Origin: JBPESN01 sp051710625
GTDB lineage: Bacteria > Pseudomonadota > Gammaproteobacteria > Enterobacterales > Enterobacteriaceae
DNA: 7,398 nucleotides
Assembly (NCBI RefSeq): GCF_051710625.1
Contig: NZ_JBPESN010000092.1
Location: 1-7,398 of the forward strand
Direction: 5' to 3'
The notes beneath the pieces were generated by a model. That model had not been told where the DNA came from. It did no database searches and saw only the letters and a list, made by a program, of their open reading frames with translations. Numbering within the stretch: the stretch's first letter is position 1; each line of letters begins with the position of its first letter. The position numbers were made by a program, and so were the translations under genes. Shown here one piece after another: positions 1 to 6,489 of this stretch.

Positions 1-150
1 CGAAGCAGCTCATGAAATTACCGACTATATCGTGGGATATTACAGTGCACTCAGGCCGCATAAATATAATGGTGGGTTGCCACCAAACGAATCAGAAAAT
101 AGATTCTGGAAGAACGCTAACGCGGTGGCAAGTTTTAGTTGACCACTACA
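1..150 (+). mobile_element. 3' end of an IS3-family insertion sequence
   Basis: This is the right-hand end of an IS3-family element whose body lies outside the window. It holds the last codons of the transposase OrfB and the terminal inverted repeat, which ends ...GACCACTACA at 150. Read outward the terminus starts TGTAGTGG, the same eight bases that open the second copy at 7233, and it has the TG...CA ends usual for IS3-family elements. The element is inserted in the coding region of a P1-family peptidase on the minus strand, whose reading frame runs up to base 151. The exact ISfinder name was not determined. Its other end and any target duplication cannot be seen here. Confidence 0.88.
2..142 (+). 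CDS. IS3-family transposase OrfB, C-terminal fragment (5' part outside window)
   Basis: The visible 46 residues end at a TGA at 140-142, eight bases before the end of the IS. They carry the typical C-terminus of the DDE integrase domain (rve) of this IS3 group: ITDYIVGYYSALRPH, then NGGLPPNESENRFWKN, and the tail AVASFS. In this family the segment lies just after the final catalytic glutamate region. OrfB is normally made as the OrfAB fusion by programmed -1 frameshifting, with OrfA supplying the helix-turn-helix. No stop or frameshift is seen in this part, so the copy may be functional, but most of the gene is not visible. The family assignment is firm; activity is unknown. Confidence 0.88.
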   Translation, partial: EAAHEITDYIVGYYSALRPHKYNGGLPPNESENRFWKNANAVASFS

Positions 151-324
151 GTTAGGGTATTACTCAACAGAATCGGCGTTTGCAAGAGCCCCAGTTCAGC
201 CACCTGCACCAGACCCACCGGCTTGGCAAAGCCATTCAGCACCGCCGCGCCGCACGGCCACCCGCCCGCGATCGCGCCAGCGCCCCAACATCAGCCGCAG
301 GTGCTGATGCAGATAGTCATTCAT
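151..324 (-). pseudogene. P1-family (DmpA/BapA, S58) aminopeptidase, N-terminal remnant cut by IS
   Basis: Downstream of dgcA on the minus strand an ATG at 324-322 overlaps the dgcA stop in an ATGA junction. From about 242 to 151, in a different frame from that ATG, the sequence encodes VLNGFAKPVGLVQVAELG followed by QTPILLSNTL. This matches the conserved N-terminal third of the DmpA/BapA family (L-aminopeptidase/D-esterase and beta-aminopeptidases, self-cleaving Ntn-type hydrolases). The IS ending at 150 removes everything after it, including the nucleophile serine. The segment between start and match (MNDYLHQHL...) does not resemble the family's usual NAITDV...VGH region, so an internal deletion plus a frameshift is likely. 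These peptidases can release D-residues or short peptides, which suits the neighbouring genes. The gene is certainly non-functional; the family call rests on about 30 residues. Confidence 0.68.
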
Positions 325-1190
325 GGTAACGCTCCGCCGGTTGCGGCGCTCAGACGCGCGGCGCCCCCCCCCGCCAACGGCAGCGAGGACCCCAGCATAC
401 ACAGCCCACCATCACCCGCAGACCCTAAAATTGGGCTTCCGCCACCATCGCCAGTGCCTCGGTAAGCCCGCCGCACTTGTCCAGCTTGATGTTGATCATG
501 TCATAGTGCCCGCGCAGACCGGCAATATCCTCTGCGCTATGGCAGCTTTCATCGGCGCAAACCAGGATGGGATGAACGCAACGCAGCAGATCGGCGTCCT
601 GCCCGGCGGGCAATGGCTGTTCGATCATGGCAATACCGTAGGACTGTAGCGCGGCCAATAAACTGCCCAGATCAACGCCATCCCAGGCCTCGTTGGCATC
701 GATAATCAGCGTGGCGCGCGGGGCGACAGCGCGGACAGCGGCCACTTTTTCCAGAATATGGTCCAGTTTGATTTTCAGCAATTGCGCACCGCGACCCACG
801 GCCTCAGCCGCTGCGGACGCCATCGACTCGACCGGGCCAAGGCTCAGGGTTTCCGCGCAGCGAATAGCGCCGCTGGCCGGCGGCGTACGGCCTGTTAATT
901 GCCACAGCGCGCAATCCCGCGCGTTGCGCGCCGAGCCAGGCGGTAACATGCGGCCTGGCTGCTCGCGGTTTATGCCTGCTTCAACGGCCGCGCGTAACGC
1001 CTCCAACTGACGGCATATCCCGTCAGGATAAGCCTGGTAGCGGGGCATTAGGGCGTCACTCGCCGCTGGCGCTGATGCCGCCCTCCGTCAGCGTGACCCG
1101 CACCACCGGTACTGCCGTACGCGCGCCGCGCGCAATCACAAACGGCCGCGCCAGCGGCAGGTCAAGCGTTTCAATCGTTAACGTCCGCAT
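321..1190 (-). pseudogene. dgcA: Enolase-superfamily DgcA/YcjG-like epimerase, broken
   Basis: The ATG at 1190-1188 follows the dgcN stop after one base, and the first codons read MRTLTIETLDLPLARPFVIARG, as in L-Ala-D/L-Glu epimerase (YcjG) and N-acetyl-D-glutamate racemase (DgcA). The body keeps the enolase-superfamily catalytic set: KIKLD (first lysine), IDANEAW, MIEQPLPAG and CADESC (three acidic metal ligands), and INIKLDKCGG (second lysine). Such enzymes move the alpha proton between two lysines to invert a glutamate centre. Lesions: TGA in place of an expected Cys codon (1058-1056); one extra base in the G4 run 1042-1045; about ten residues missing after ALWQLTGR; an in-frame TAG at 427-425; two extra bases near 405 within VGCMLGSS; and loss of most of the C-terminal barrel end. 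The tail ends TGGALP with a TGA at 323-321 overlapping the next ATG. DgcA is favoured over YcjG because of the dgcN neighbour. No activity is expected. Confidence 0.85.
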
Positions 1191-1191
1191 T

Positions 1192-2200
1192 TTACCCTTG
1201 CTCCTGGAGCAGACGGGCGATCTTTTCAATGCCAAACCGCACCGGCTCGGTCGCCGGCACCCCAAATTGCTCACTCAGCCGGCGGCAATAGTCATGCGCT
1301 TGCGCCTCGCCGGCGCCAGAGGTGCTAATGGCGAACCCCGCCAGTTTGATGTCACGGCAGGTGACCGCCGCCGCACGCAAATTGGCGTCGACACAGGCAT
1401 CCAGTTGCACCATCGGCTGCTGCGGTAGGTGGCGCATGTAAGGACGGTCCATTTCATGGCACATTACCAGCCACTGCGGCTGAGCGTCATGAAGCATGGC
1501 CCATGCTAACCCCGGCGTAAGAAGGATAAAACAGGGATCCCTGCCCCTCAATAATATCCCAATGATCGGCGTCACTGGTCGGCGACAACGCTTCCGCGGC
1601 GCCGGCAATAAAATTGGCCATCACGGCGTCGATGGCGATCCCCTCCCCCGCCACCAGAATACCGGTCTGGCCGGTAGCGCGAAAATCGGCGCTCATGCCG
1701 CGCTGCCGCATGGCTGCCTCCAGCGCCAATGAAGTGTACATATTGCCCACTGAGCAGTCGGTCCCCACCGTCAGAACACGTTTACCGCTACGCTGTTTCC
1801 CGCTGCCGACCCTCAGATCCGGGCGCATATGGCGCACATCAAACAACGCGACACCGTGCTGTTCCGCCAACGCTGCCAATCCCGGCGTAGAAGATAGCCG
1901 CTCATGTAGACCGCTGGCAACATTCATACCGGCGCGAATGGCCGAGCGTACCGTCTCAACCCAATGCGGGGGCAAAAAGCCGCCCGCGTTTACCGTGCCC
2001 AGCACCAGCGTGCGTGCGCCAGCCGCTGCTGCTGCCTCAATGGCAAGATCATCCAGGCCAAGGGAAACCGTACAACCGGGCAACCGCAATTGGCCAAGAC
2101 AATGATCGGGACGCCAGACCTGAATACCTCGCGCAGTTTTCGCCCCCAGCGGATCGGTGACATTGCCAAGAAAAAGCAAATAAGGTTGCGGAATCAGCAT
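1192..2200 (-). pseudogene. dgcN: DUF1611 / DgcN-like N-acyltransferase, one frameshift
   Basis: The start ATG at 2200-2198 opens with MLIPQPYLLFLGNV, the usual beginning of DUF1611 (COG3367) proteins. DgcN of this family is described as acetylating D-glutamate so that DgcA can racemise the product. Visible landmarks are the N-terminal domain with LGQLRLPGC (residues 35-43) and GTVNAGG (68-74), the P-loop-like GTDCSVGNMY (146-155), ATGQTGILVAGEG (175-187) and EGQGSLFYPSYAGVSMG (218-234). As I recall the family, the P-loop has Lys where residue 153 is Asn, a possible extra loss. One extra base near 1498 sends the frame to a TGA after SMGHAS; in the next frame the family sequence resumes as MLHDAQPQWLVMCHE and runs about 100 residues to GIEKIARLLQEQG and TAA at 1194-1192. 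The rebuilt length of about 335 residues is normal. It is first in the operon with dgcA. A single indel means a recent loss or a base-calling error. Confidence 0.87.
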
Positions 2201-2418
2201 AGCGATACTCTCAGTAAACGGAACCGACCTCTACTATTCCACTCACCCTCGCAGAAGGCGAATATCTGTTTGATGGCAGGGTATAACCTCAGGCTATAGG
2301 CACACCATTCTTCCCCTGACCAGGCCTTTTGCGCCCGTCAGCTTTCGAAATGAAACGATACCGCTGGCACATCGGCGGCAGGCTTGTTTAGGAAAAGAAC
2401 CTTCCCTAGACTCTCCCC
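2201..2418. promoter_or_regulatory. Divergent intergenic region between dgcN and tetR genes
   Basis: The 218 bases between the two divergent starts should hold both promoters and the operator of the TetR-type protein. I found no convincing palindrome. A weak sigma70-like pair on the plus strand, TTGTTT and TAGACT (2407-2412) with 17 bases between, would place transcription start at or next to the tetR ATG, giving a nearly leaderless message, and no Shine-Dalgarno sequence precedes that ATG. On the minus strand GAGAG lies about nine bases before the dgcN ATG and is a weak ribosome site. The regulatory role is inferred from gene layout alone. Confidence 0.3.
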
Positions 2419-3134
2419 ATGGGCAAAAATTCCGTAAACAACGCCGCTGCTGGCACGCCGTCAACGCTTCCCCCCACGAATGCCTCCCGCCACCCAACGG
2501 CCGGCGTTCGCGCCCGGCCACGCCAATTCGATACTGAGCAAGCGCTGGATCGGGCGATGCAGGTATTCCGCACCAAAGGCTATCACGCCGCCTCTGTGGC
2601 TGATTTGGCCGCTGACATGGGGTTGACGGTGGGTAGCACTTACAAAACCTTTCGCGATAAACAAACCTTTTTTTATAGGTGTTTGAACGCTATCTTAGTA
2701 AGCGTCGGCAGGAGACGCGTGAGCCGCAGGCGCTGGCCGTCACCGGCCGCGACAAGGTAGCGGTGCTGCTACAAGACTATGCCACGCTCTCGCAGGGTGT
2801 CGAGGGGATCCGCGGCTGTCTTCTGGTGGCAGGCAGCGCGACACAGGTCTGTGCGCTGGAAGCGGTGCTAGCACGGCGGGTACGTCAGGCGCTGGACGCC
2901 AATCAAATCCGGATAGCCGTGTTTATCCGCACGGGTCAGGAAGACGGCTCGGTCGATCCAGGGTTAAATGCGAAGCACACCGCCCTGCTCATGTTGGCAT
3001 TGCTGCAAGGAATGCGCGTGGTCGGCAAGGCCGGACGGCAACGTGAGGAGATGATGGCGATCGCCGCGCTGGCGCTGCGTTTGCTAGACCGCCACGCCGT
3101 TGCCGCAGCAACTACGGCGTTTTGCTCAGAATAA
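2419..3134 (+). pseudogene. TetR/AcrR-family transcriptional regulator, one frameshift
   Basis: The N-terminal frame holds a TetR_N DNA-binding domain at about residues 33-87: RPRQFDTEQALDRAMQVF, then GYHAASVADLAADMGLT as the helix-turn-helix and GSTYKTFRDKQTFFYR, including the TYKTF-type recognition helix end. At about 2679 one base is missing: the frame must go back one base for the protein to continue as VFERYLSKRRQE, then EGIRGCLLVAGSATQ in the ligand-binding domain, to TAA at 3132-3134. The rebuilt protein has about 238 residues, including a long basic lead of about 30 residues before the domain; a start other than ATG 2419 is possible. Without the shift the product stops at 2760 after the DNA-binding domain, so a dimeric repressor is not expected. 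It is divergent from dgcN and may have controlled that operon. The ligand is unknown. Confidence 0.83.
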
Positions 3135-3619
3135 GCAGCGCGTATACCGGCTGCCGCTCTCGTAAGCGGTTTCGCCGCTGACAGCCATTTTCTGACCTTC
3201 GTAGAAGATTTTAGCCTGCTGATTTTGCGGCAGTACCTCCGCCAGAGCTGCGATTGCCGGGCTTCCCTGGCAAACATCTCCACCGCGCTGAACAGCGGCT
3301 TGCCATAGCCCCGACCGATAAATTCGCGCAGAAAATAGATCTTTTTCAGCTGGCCGCCCAAGGCACTTGTATCCGATCTGGGCATTTCGCATAAAAGCTT
3401 CTCCAGCCCGATATCCTAGCCGTCAACGCTGGCAATCAGCTAGCGGCGCGGCTGGGCAAAGCTTTTCTCAAGGGAAGGCGCAGCGTAGTCACCCGCCAGA
3501 AAGTCCGCCAGCGCCTGTTTCTCAGGCCAAAGATGACCAAAATGACCGATATAGCTCTCATAACCCAGCGCGGTCAGGGAATTGGCATCCTTGCGGCGGG
3601 CGAGGCGAATTTCCAGCAT
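3126..3619 (-). pseudogene. GNAT-family N-acetyltransferase, two amber codons and a frameshift
   Basis: Starting at ATG 3619-3617 the minus strand reads MLEIRLARRKDANSLTALGY, a typical GNAT opening, and proceeds through GHFGHLWPEKQALADFLAG. Two in-frame TAG codons follow, one after SFAQPRR and one after LIASVDG; glutamine would suit both places, so CAG to TAG transitions are likely. The frame then gives LKKIYFLREFIGRGYGKPLF, containing the acetyl-CoA loop (Q/R-x-x-G-x-G/A type) of motif A. After QSQLW the frame shifts near 3242-3245, where loss of one of two CTGG units would explain the change, and resumes as AEVLPQNQQAKIFYEGQKM, the motif B region (N...A..FYE). The stop is TGA at 3128-3126. 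The rebuilt length of about 165 residues is normal. The substrate is unknown. Its 3' end overlaps the convergent tetR gene by nine bases. Three lesions make it an older loss than dgcN or tetR. Confidence 0.8.
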
Positions 3620-3805
3620 AGTTTCAGCCAGTGATTAATAGGGTGGTCTCGGCCGGTTATCATAAAGGCAGCGACGATGGGATCCAATGCCGGCAGCCAC
3701 AAAAGGTTATTGCCGCAGCGGCAGATGACAACATTTCGCGGCGCTGTCACGCAGATGAACACGGGTCAACAGAGCACGTTTGCCCGTGGCCGGCGGCTCT
3801 CAAGC

Positions 3806-4759
3806 TTAATCATACAGGCAAGACGCTGCGCGGTATTTTGCAGCAATCCTCGACCCTCGCGTTGCACTCTCCCGCAAGGCTAAGCATGGCGCGCTGCGGC
3901 GCGTCAGCACCATCAGCAGACTGGCGAGGATACAGCCGCCGCCGATCCATCCCGATGTCGTAATATGTTCATTGAGCAGCAGGGCCGCCAGCAGTGCGCC
4001 AAACAGCGGCTCGGTGCCCAGCAACAGCGAAAGCCGCGAAGGCAAAGTTCGGCTGGCGGCATAATTTTGCGCGAAAAAAGCGAAAAGCGTGGCAAACAAT
4101 GCAAGATACAAGGTAATGCCCCAGAATAACCATGATGCGGGCAAAGGCGGCGGCGATCGAAACGTGATGAGCAGCAATAGCCAACCGCCGACCGCGACCA
4201 CCCCGGTCTGTACCGCGGTCAGCGCCAACGCCGGCACCGGCCGGTGTGCGGTCAAGCGCCGGGTGTAACACACCAGACAGGCGCGAAGTAGCGCCGCGGC
4301 CGTAACCCTTCCCCACGCCCCAGATGCAGCGCACGCCCGCCGCATAACCAGTAGACGCCAAGCAACGACAGTAGCGCCGACAGCAACACTCTTCGGTCGA
4401 GCCGCGCCCGGTAAGCCAACCATTCCACCAGCGGCGTAAAAATGACGAACAGGCTGATTAAGAAAGCCGCATTACCGGTGCTGATAATGGCCACGCCCTG
4501 CGTCTCGCAGATAAATACGCCCAGCAGAATTAGCCCCAGCGGCAGACCGGGGTGCACCGGCGGCCCCGCGCAGCTGCGGCAGGAGCACCAGAAAGGTCAA
4601 CGTAAAACGCAGTGCGATAAAATCCAGTACCGGATAATACACGAGCGCCTGTTTCGTAGCAGCATAGCTGCGCCCCCAAATTACCGCGACCAGCAATAGC
4701 ATGGCATCGGCTAACTGCAGCACCGGCCGGCTTTGGCGTACTGACGCGATATTCTGCAT
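3806..4759 (-). pseudogene. EamA-family (DMT) inner-membrane transporter, frameshifted
   Basis: The likely start is ATG 4759-4757 (MQNIASVRQ); an upstream ATG at 4822 would add 21 residues. The first part has LADAMLLLVAVIWGRSYAAT, the first membrane segment of the EamA domain, then ALRFTLTFLVLLPQLRG. One extra base in the C4 run 4564-4567 changes frame; the next part reads GLPLGLILLGVFICETQGVA, then STGNAAFLISLFVIFTPLVE, which is highly typical of the family. A base is missing near 4308, after ALHLGRGEG, and the last frame gives the second EamA repeat: LALFATLFAFFAQNYAASR, GTEPLFGALLAALLLNEH and WIGGGCILASLLMVL. It ends with a long polar tail at TAA 3808-3806. Ten-helix proteins of this type export metabolites or amino acids; the substrate cannot be told. 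It is divergent from a LysR-type regulator, a frequent pairing. No working transporter is expected. Confidence 0.85.
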
Positions 4760-4807
4760 GTCTAATCCATAATCGATAATGTTTGGCAAAGGTTGCAGTA
4801 TATTCCT

Positions 4808-4836
4808 TTGTTGTCTGAGCAATAATTATCTAAAAT
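4808..4836 (+). promoter_or_regulatory. Candidate sigma70 promoter of the lysR-type gene
   Basis: TTGTTG (4808-4813) and TAAAAT (4831-4836) are separated by 17 bases, and the -10 element matches the consensus at five of six places. Transcription would start near 4843, a short distance from the ATG at 4856. The AT-rich stretch with the palindrome ATAATTAT inside the spacer is where a LysR-type regulator might bind to control itself and the divergent exporter gene. Seen by eye only; no strong Shine-Dalgarno sequence precedes the start. Confidence 0.35.
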
Positions 4837-4855
4837 TGAACAACACTTATTCCCT

Positions 4856-5803
4856 ATGAGAACAAATCAACTGCTACCGCTGTTGCCTAATATGGTGGTA
4901 TTGGTCAAGGTGGTGGAGAAAAACGGCTTTCCGCCGCCGCCAGCGAATTGAATACCACCGCCTCTGCGGTGAGCCGACAGATAGCCAGGCTGGCGCAGGC
5001 GCTCGGATTGCGGCTTTTGGAACACAGCACGCGCCGCCTGCGCCTGAACGAAGCGGGTAATGAGGTGTATCAATGCTGTCAGCGAATCCTGACCAGCGCC
5101 AGAGATGTTCTGGCAATTTCCGACCGGGTTGATGCCCGCCCCGCAAGATGAGGTCCGGCTGAGCGTTCCAAAAGCGCTGGGCAAATTCGTTATCGCCCCA
5201 TTGATAGGTCCTTTCTTGCAGCGTTACCCACAGATGGACGTTGCGCTGCAATTAACCGATACCCTGCCGGATTTGCTGGCGAGCGATCTCGATACGCTTA
5301 TTGCCATCGGCGATAGACCCCCGGAGAATCTGGCCGGCCGGCCGCTGACGTTTGTACGCCAGTTGCTGTGCGCCACGCCGCAATACCTCAACCGGCGCGG
5401 CACGCCAGAGCAGCCGAAAAATTTAGCGTGGCACGATTGTATCTGGCTGGGCGCAACCCCGAAGGATAACCGCTGGCGGTTTCGCCAGGGCGAGTAACGG
5501 CGGCAGGTTGAAGTCCAGGGCCGTTTTGTGAGTAACCACAGCGAAGCGCGCATGGCGGTTCTCCTGGATCATCTGGACATTACCTGCCTGCCGCACTTTA
5601 CCGCCGCTGCCGCCTTGGCGGAGGAAACGGTGGTGCCGGTGTTGCCCCAGTGGCGCTATGATTGCCCCTATCAAGAGACAGCCTGGGTGCTGTATCGCCC
5701 CAATCCACAGTTGCCGCCCAAAATGCGGGTGTTAATAGATTATCTGGCGCCAGCGCTGGCCGATAATGCCAGTAGTCGTCCACCCGCGCCGTCGATTCCG
5801 TAA
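4856..5803 (+). pseudogene. LysR-family transcriptional regulator, two frameshifts and one stop
   Basis: ATG 4856 opens MRTNQLLPLLPNMVVLVKVV, the first helix of a LysR winged helix-turn-helix. One T is missing near 4928-4930, after which the correct frame reads FSAAASELNTTASAVSRQIA and LGLRLLEHSTRRLRLNEAG, the classic DNA-binding core. Around 5138-5143 an extra base in a C run restores the first frame, which gives the effector domain: EVRLSVPKALGKFVIAPLIG, PDLLASDLDTLIAIGDRPPE and LCATPQYLNRRGTPEQP. A TAA at 5495-5497 interrupts it after RFRQGE, and the same frame goes on through GRFVSNHSEARMAVLLDHLD to a stop at 5801-5803. The rebuilt length of about 315 residues is close to normal. It is divergent from the EamA exporter and probably was its regulator. 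With three lesions, including one in the DNA-binding domain, it should be inactive. The effector is unknown. Confidence 0.87.
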
Positions 5804-6116
5804 CGGCGACGCGATGCCGGCCGGCGCGGGGAACCGCTCCGCTACCCTCGGGCGATTACTGCCGGCTTGAGGCAAAGGCCGGTAAGTGAATAGCGCCTGT
5901 GAGTAACAATTTTTGCTAGAAGACGCTGTCCGGGTAGCGACTTTCGACGCCACCCGGTTACGGCGTGAATAAGGTGCTTTATTACCTAAAGCACATCGGG
6001 CAATGTTACTGTCAATCGCGGCCCTCTCTGCTCATAATGCATGTCAGACCCTACTATTTTGTCCGTTGGCGAAAAGTGTTAGTCTTGACGTCTAATTATC
6101 CTGTTCAGAGTCATCT
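5804..6116. other. Gene-free region between lysR pseudogene and emrE
   Basis: About 313 bases without a recognisable gene. Open frames on either strand here are short and resemble no family I know. The left part is GC-rich, the right part clearly more AT-rich and presumably holds the emrE promoter. I could not pick a convincing -35/-10 pair: TTGACG at 6085-6090 lacks a good -10 partner, and CATAAT (6033-6038) and TACTAT (6052-6057) lack good -35 partners. It contains one clear inverted repeat, listed separately. No rho-independent terminator was seen for the lysR pseudogene. Confidence 0.5.
5974..5994. repeat. Perfect 8-bp inverted repeat upstream of emrE
   Basis: GTGCTTTA (5974-5981) and TAAAGCAC (5987-5994) are exact reverse complements around a 5-base loop, TTACC. 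No T-run follows on either strand, so it is not an ordinary terminator. At about 120 bases before the emrE start it could be a regulator binding site or an mRNA leader hairpin, or a leftover of an older gene. The structure is visible; the function is not. Confidence 0.4.
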
Positions 6117-6446
6117 ATGGCTTATCTCTATTTGTTTATTGCTATAATCGCGGAAATCATTGCCACCTCGTCCATCAAGGCTTCGGCGGGCTTTAGCAAA
6201 CTGACGCCTTCGCTTTTGGTGATAGTCGGCTATGCCATCTCATTTACCCTGTTGTCGCTGGTCCTTAAAACCATACCCGTGGGTATCGCTTATGCAAGCT
6301 GGTCCGGGTTAGGTATTATTTTTGTCGCCATCGTGAGCTATTTCTTGTATGGGCAACGGTTGGATGCCGTGGCAATATTTGGTATTGCCCTGATTATCGC
6401 CGGCGTTATGATCATTAATCTTTTCTCCAAAATCGCCGGTCATTGA
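6117..6446 (+). CDS. emrE: EmrE/QacE-type small multidrug resistance (SMR) efflux protein
   Basis: An intact 109-residue, four-helix inner-membrane protein, normal length for an SMR pump. Such proteins work as dual-topology dimers that exchange protons for quaternary ammonium compounds and other lipophilic cations. The essential membrane glutamate is present at residue 13 (IIAEIIATSSIK), matching Glu14 of E. coli EmrE. Tyr59 and Trp62 in GIAYASWSGLGI match Tyr60 and Trp63 of the EmrE binding pocket, and GIALIIAGVMIINL is the helix-4 dimer face. GQRLD precedes helix 4 as in EmrE. It resembles EmrE more than the spermidine exporters MdtI or MdtJ, which I judge from remembered sequences. ATG 6117 is preceded by a weak CAGAG ribosome site. 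speG follows after 43 bases on the same strand, so they may be co-transcribed. It is one of only two intact non-IS genes here; the symbol is by similarity. Confidence 0.88.
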   Translation: MAYLYLFIAIIAEIIATSSIKASAGFSKLTPSLLVIVGYAISFTLLSLVLKTIPVGIAYASWSGLGIIFVAIVSYFLYGQRLDAVAIFGIALIIAGVMIINLFSKIAGH

Positions 6447-6489
6447 TCAACCTTATTATGTTTTAACTTAAGTATTCGAGAATGCAACA

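Noticed and set aside
693..2105. Plus-strand open frames opposite the dgc genes (693-1010, 1075-1428, 1614-2105)
   Set aside because: They lie antisense to well-matched family proteins, have arginine/alanine/proline-rich composition typical of GC-rich shadows, and show no domain.
2661..2685. Programmed frameshift or transcript slippage at the T7 run to rescue the tetR gene
   Set aside because: Any shift into the second frame before 2679 meets the TAG at 2676-2678, so slippage at the T run (2668-2674) cannot join the two halves. A missing base after it is the simpler explanation.
3126..3619. Amber recoding (pyrrolysine or suppressor) in the GNAT gene
   Set aside because: The gene also has a frameshift, and neighbouring genes carry other stop types and indels, so ordinary decay explains the TAG codons.
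3620..3805. A gene between the GNAT and exporter pseudogenes
   Set aside because: Short frames occur on both strands but none resembles a known protein and no start signal supports one; it is treated as spacer.
5840..5890. CCGGC...GCCGG stem as a terminator after the lysR pseudogene
   Set aside because: The stem is only five base pairs with an 11-base loop and no following T-run.
6117..6446. Identification of the SMR gene as the spermidine exporter subunit mdtI or mdtJ
   Set aside because: Tempting because speG is next door, but motifs such as GIAYASWSGLGI and the C-terminal helix fit EmrE/QacE better, and no second SMR subunit gene is present.
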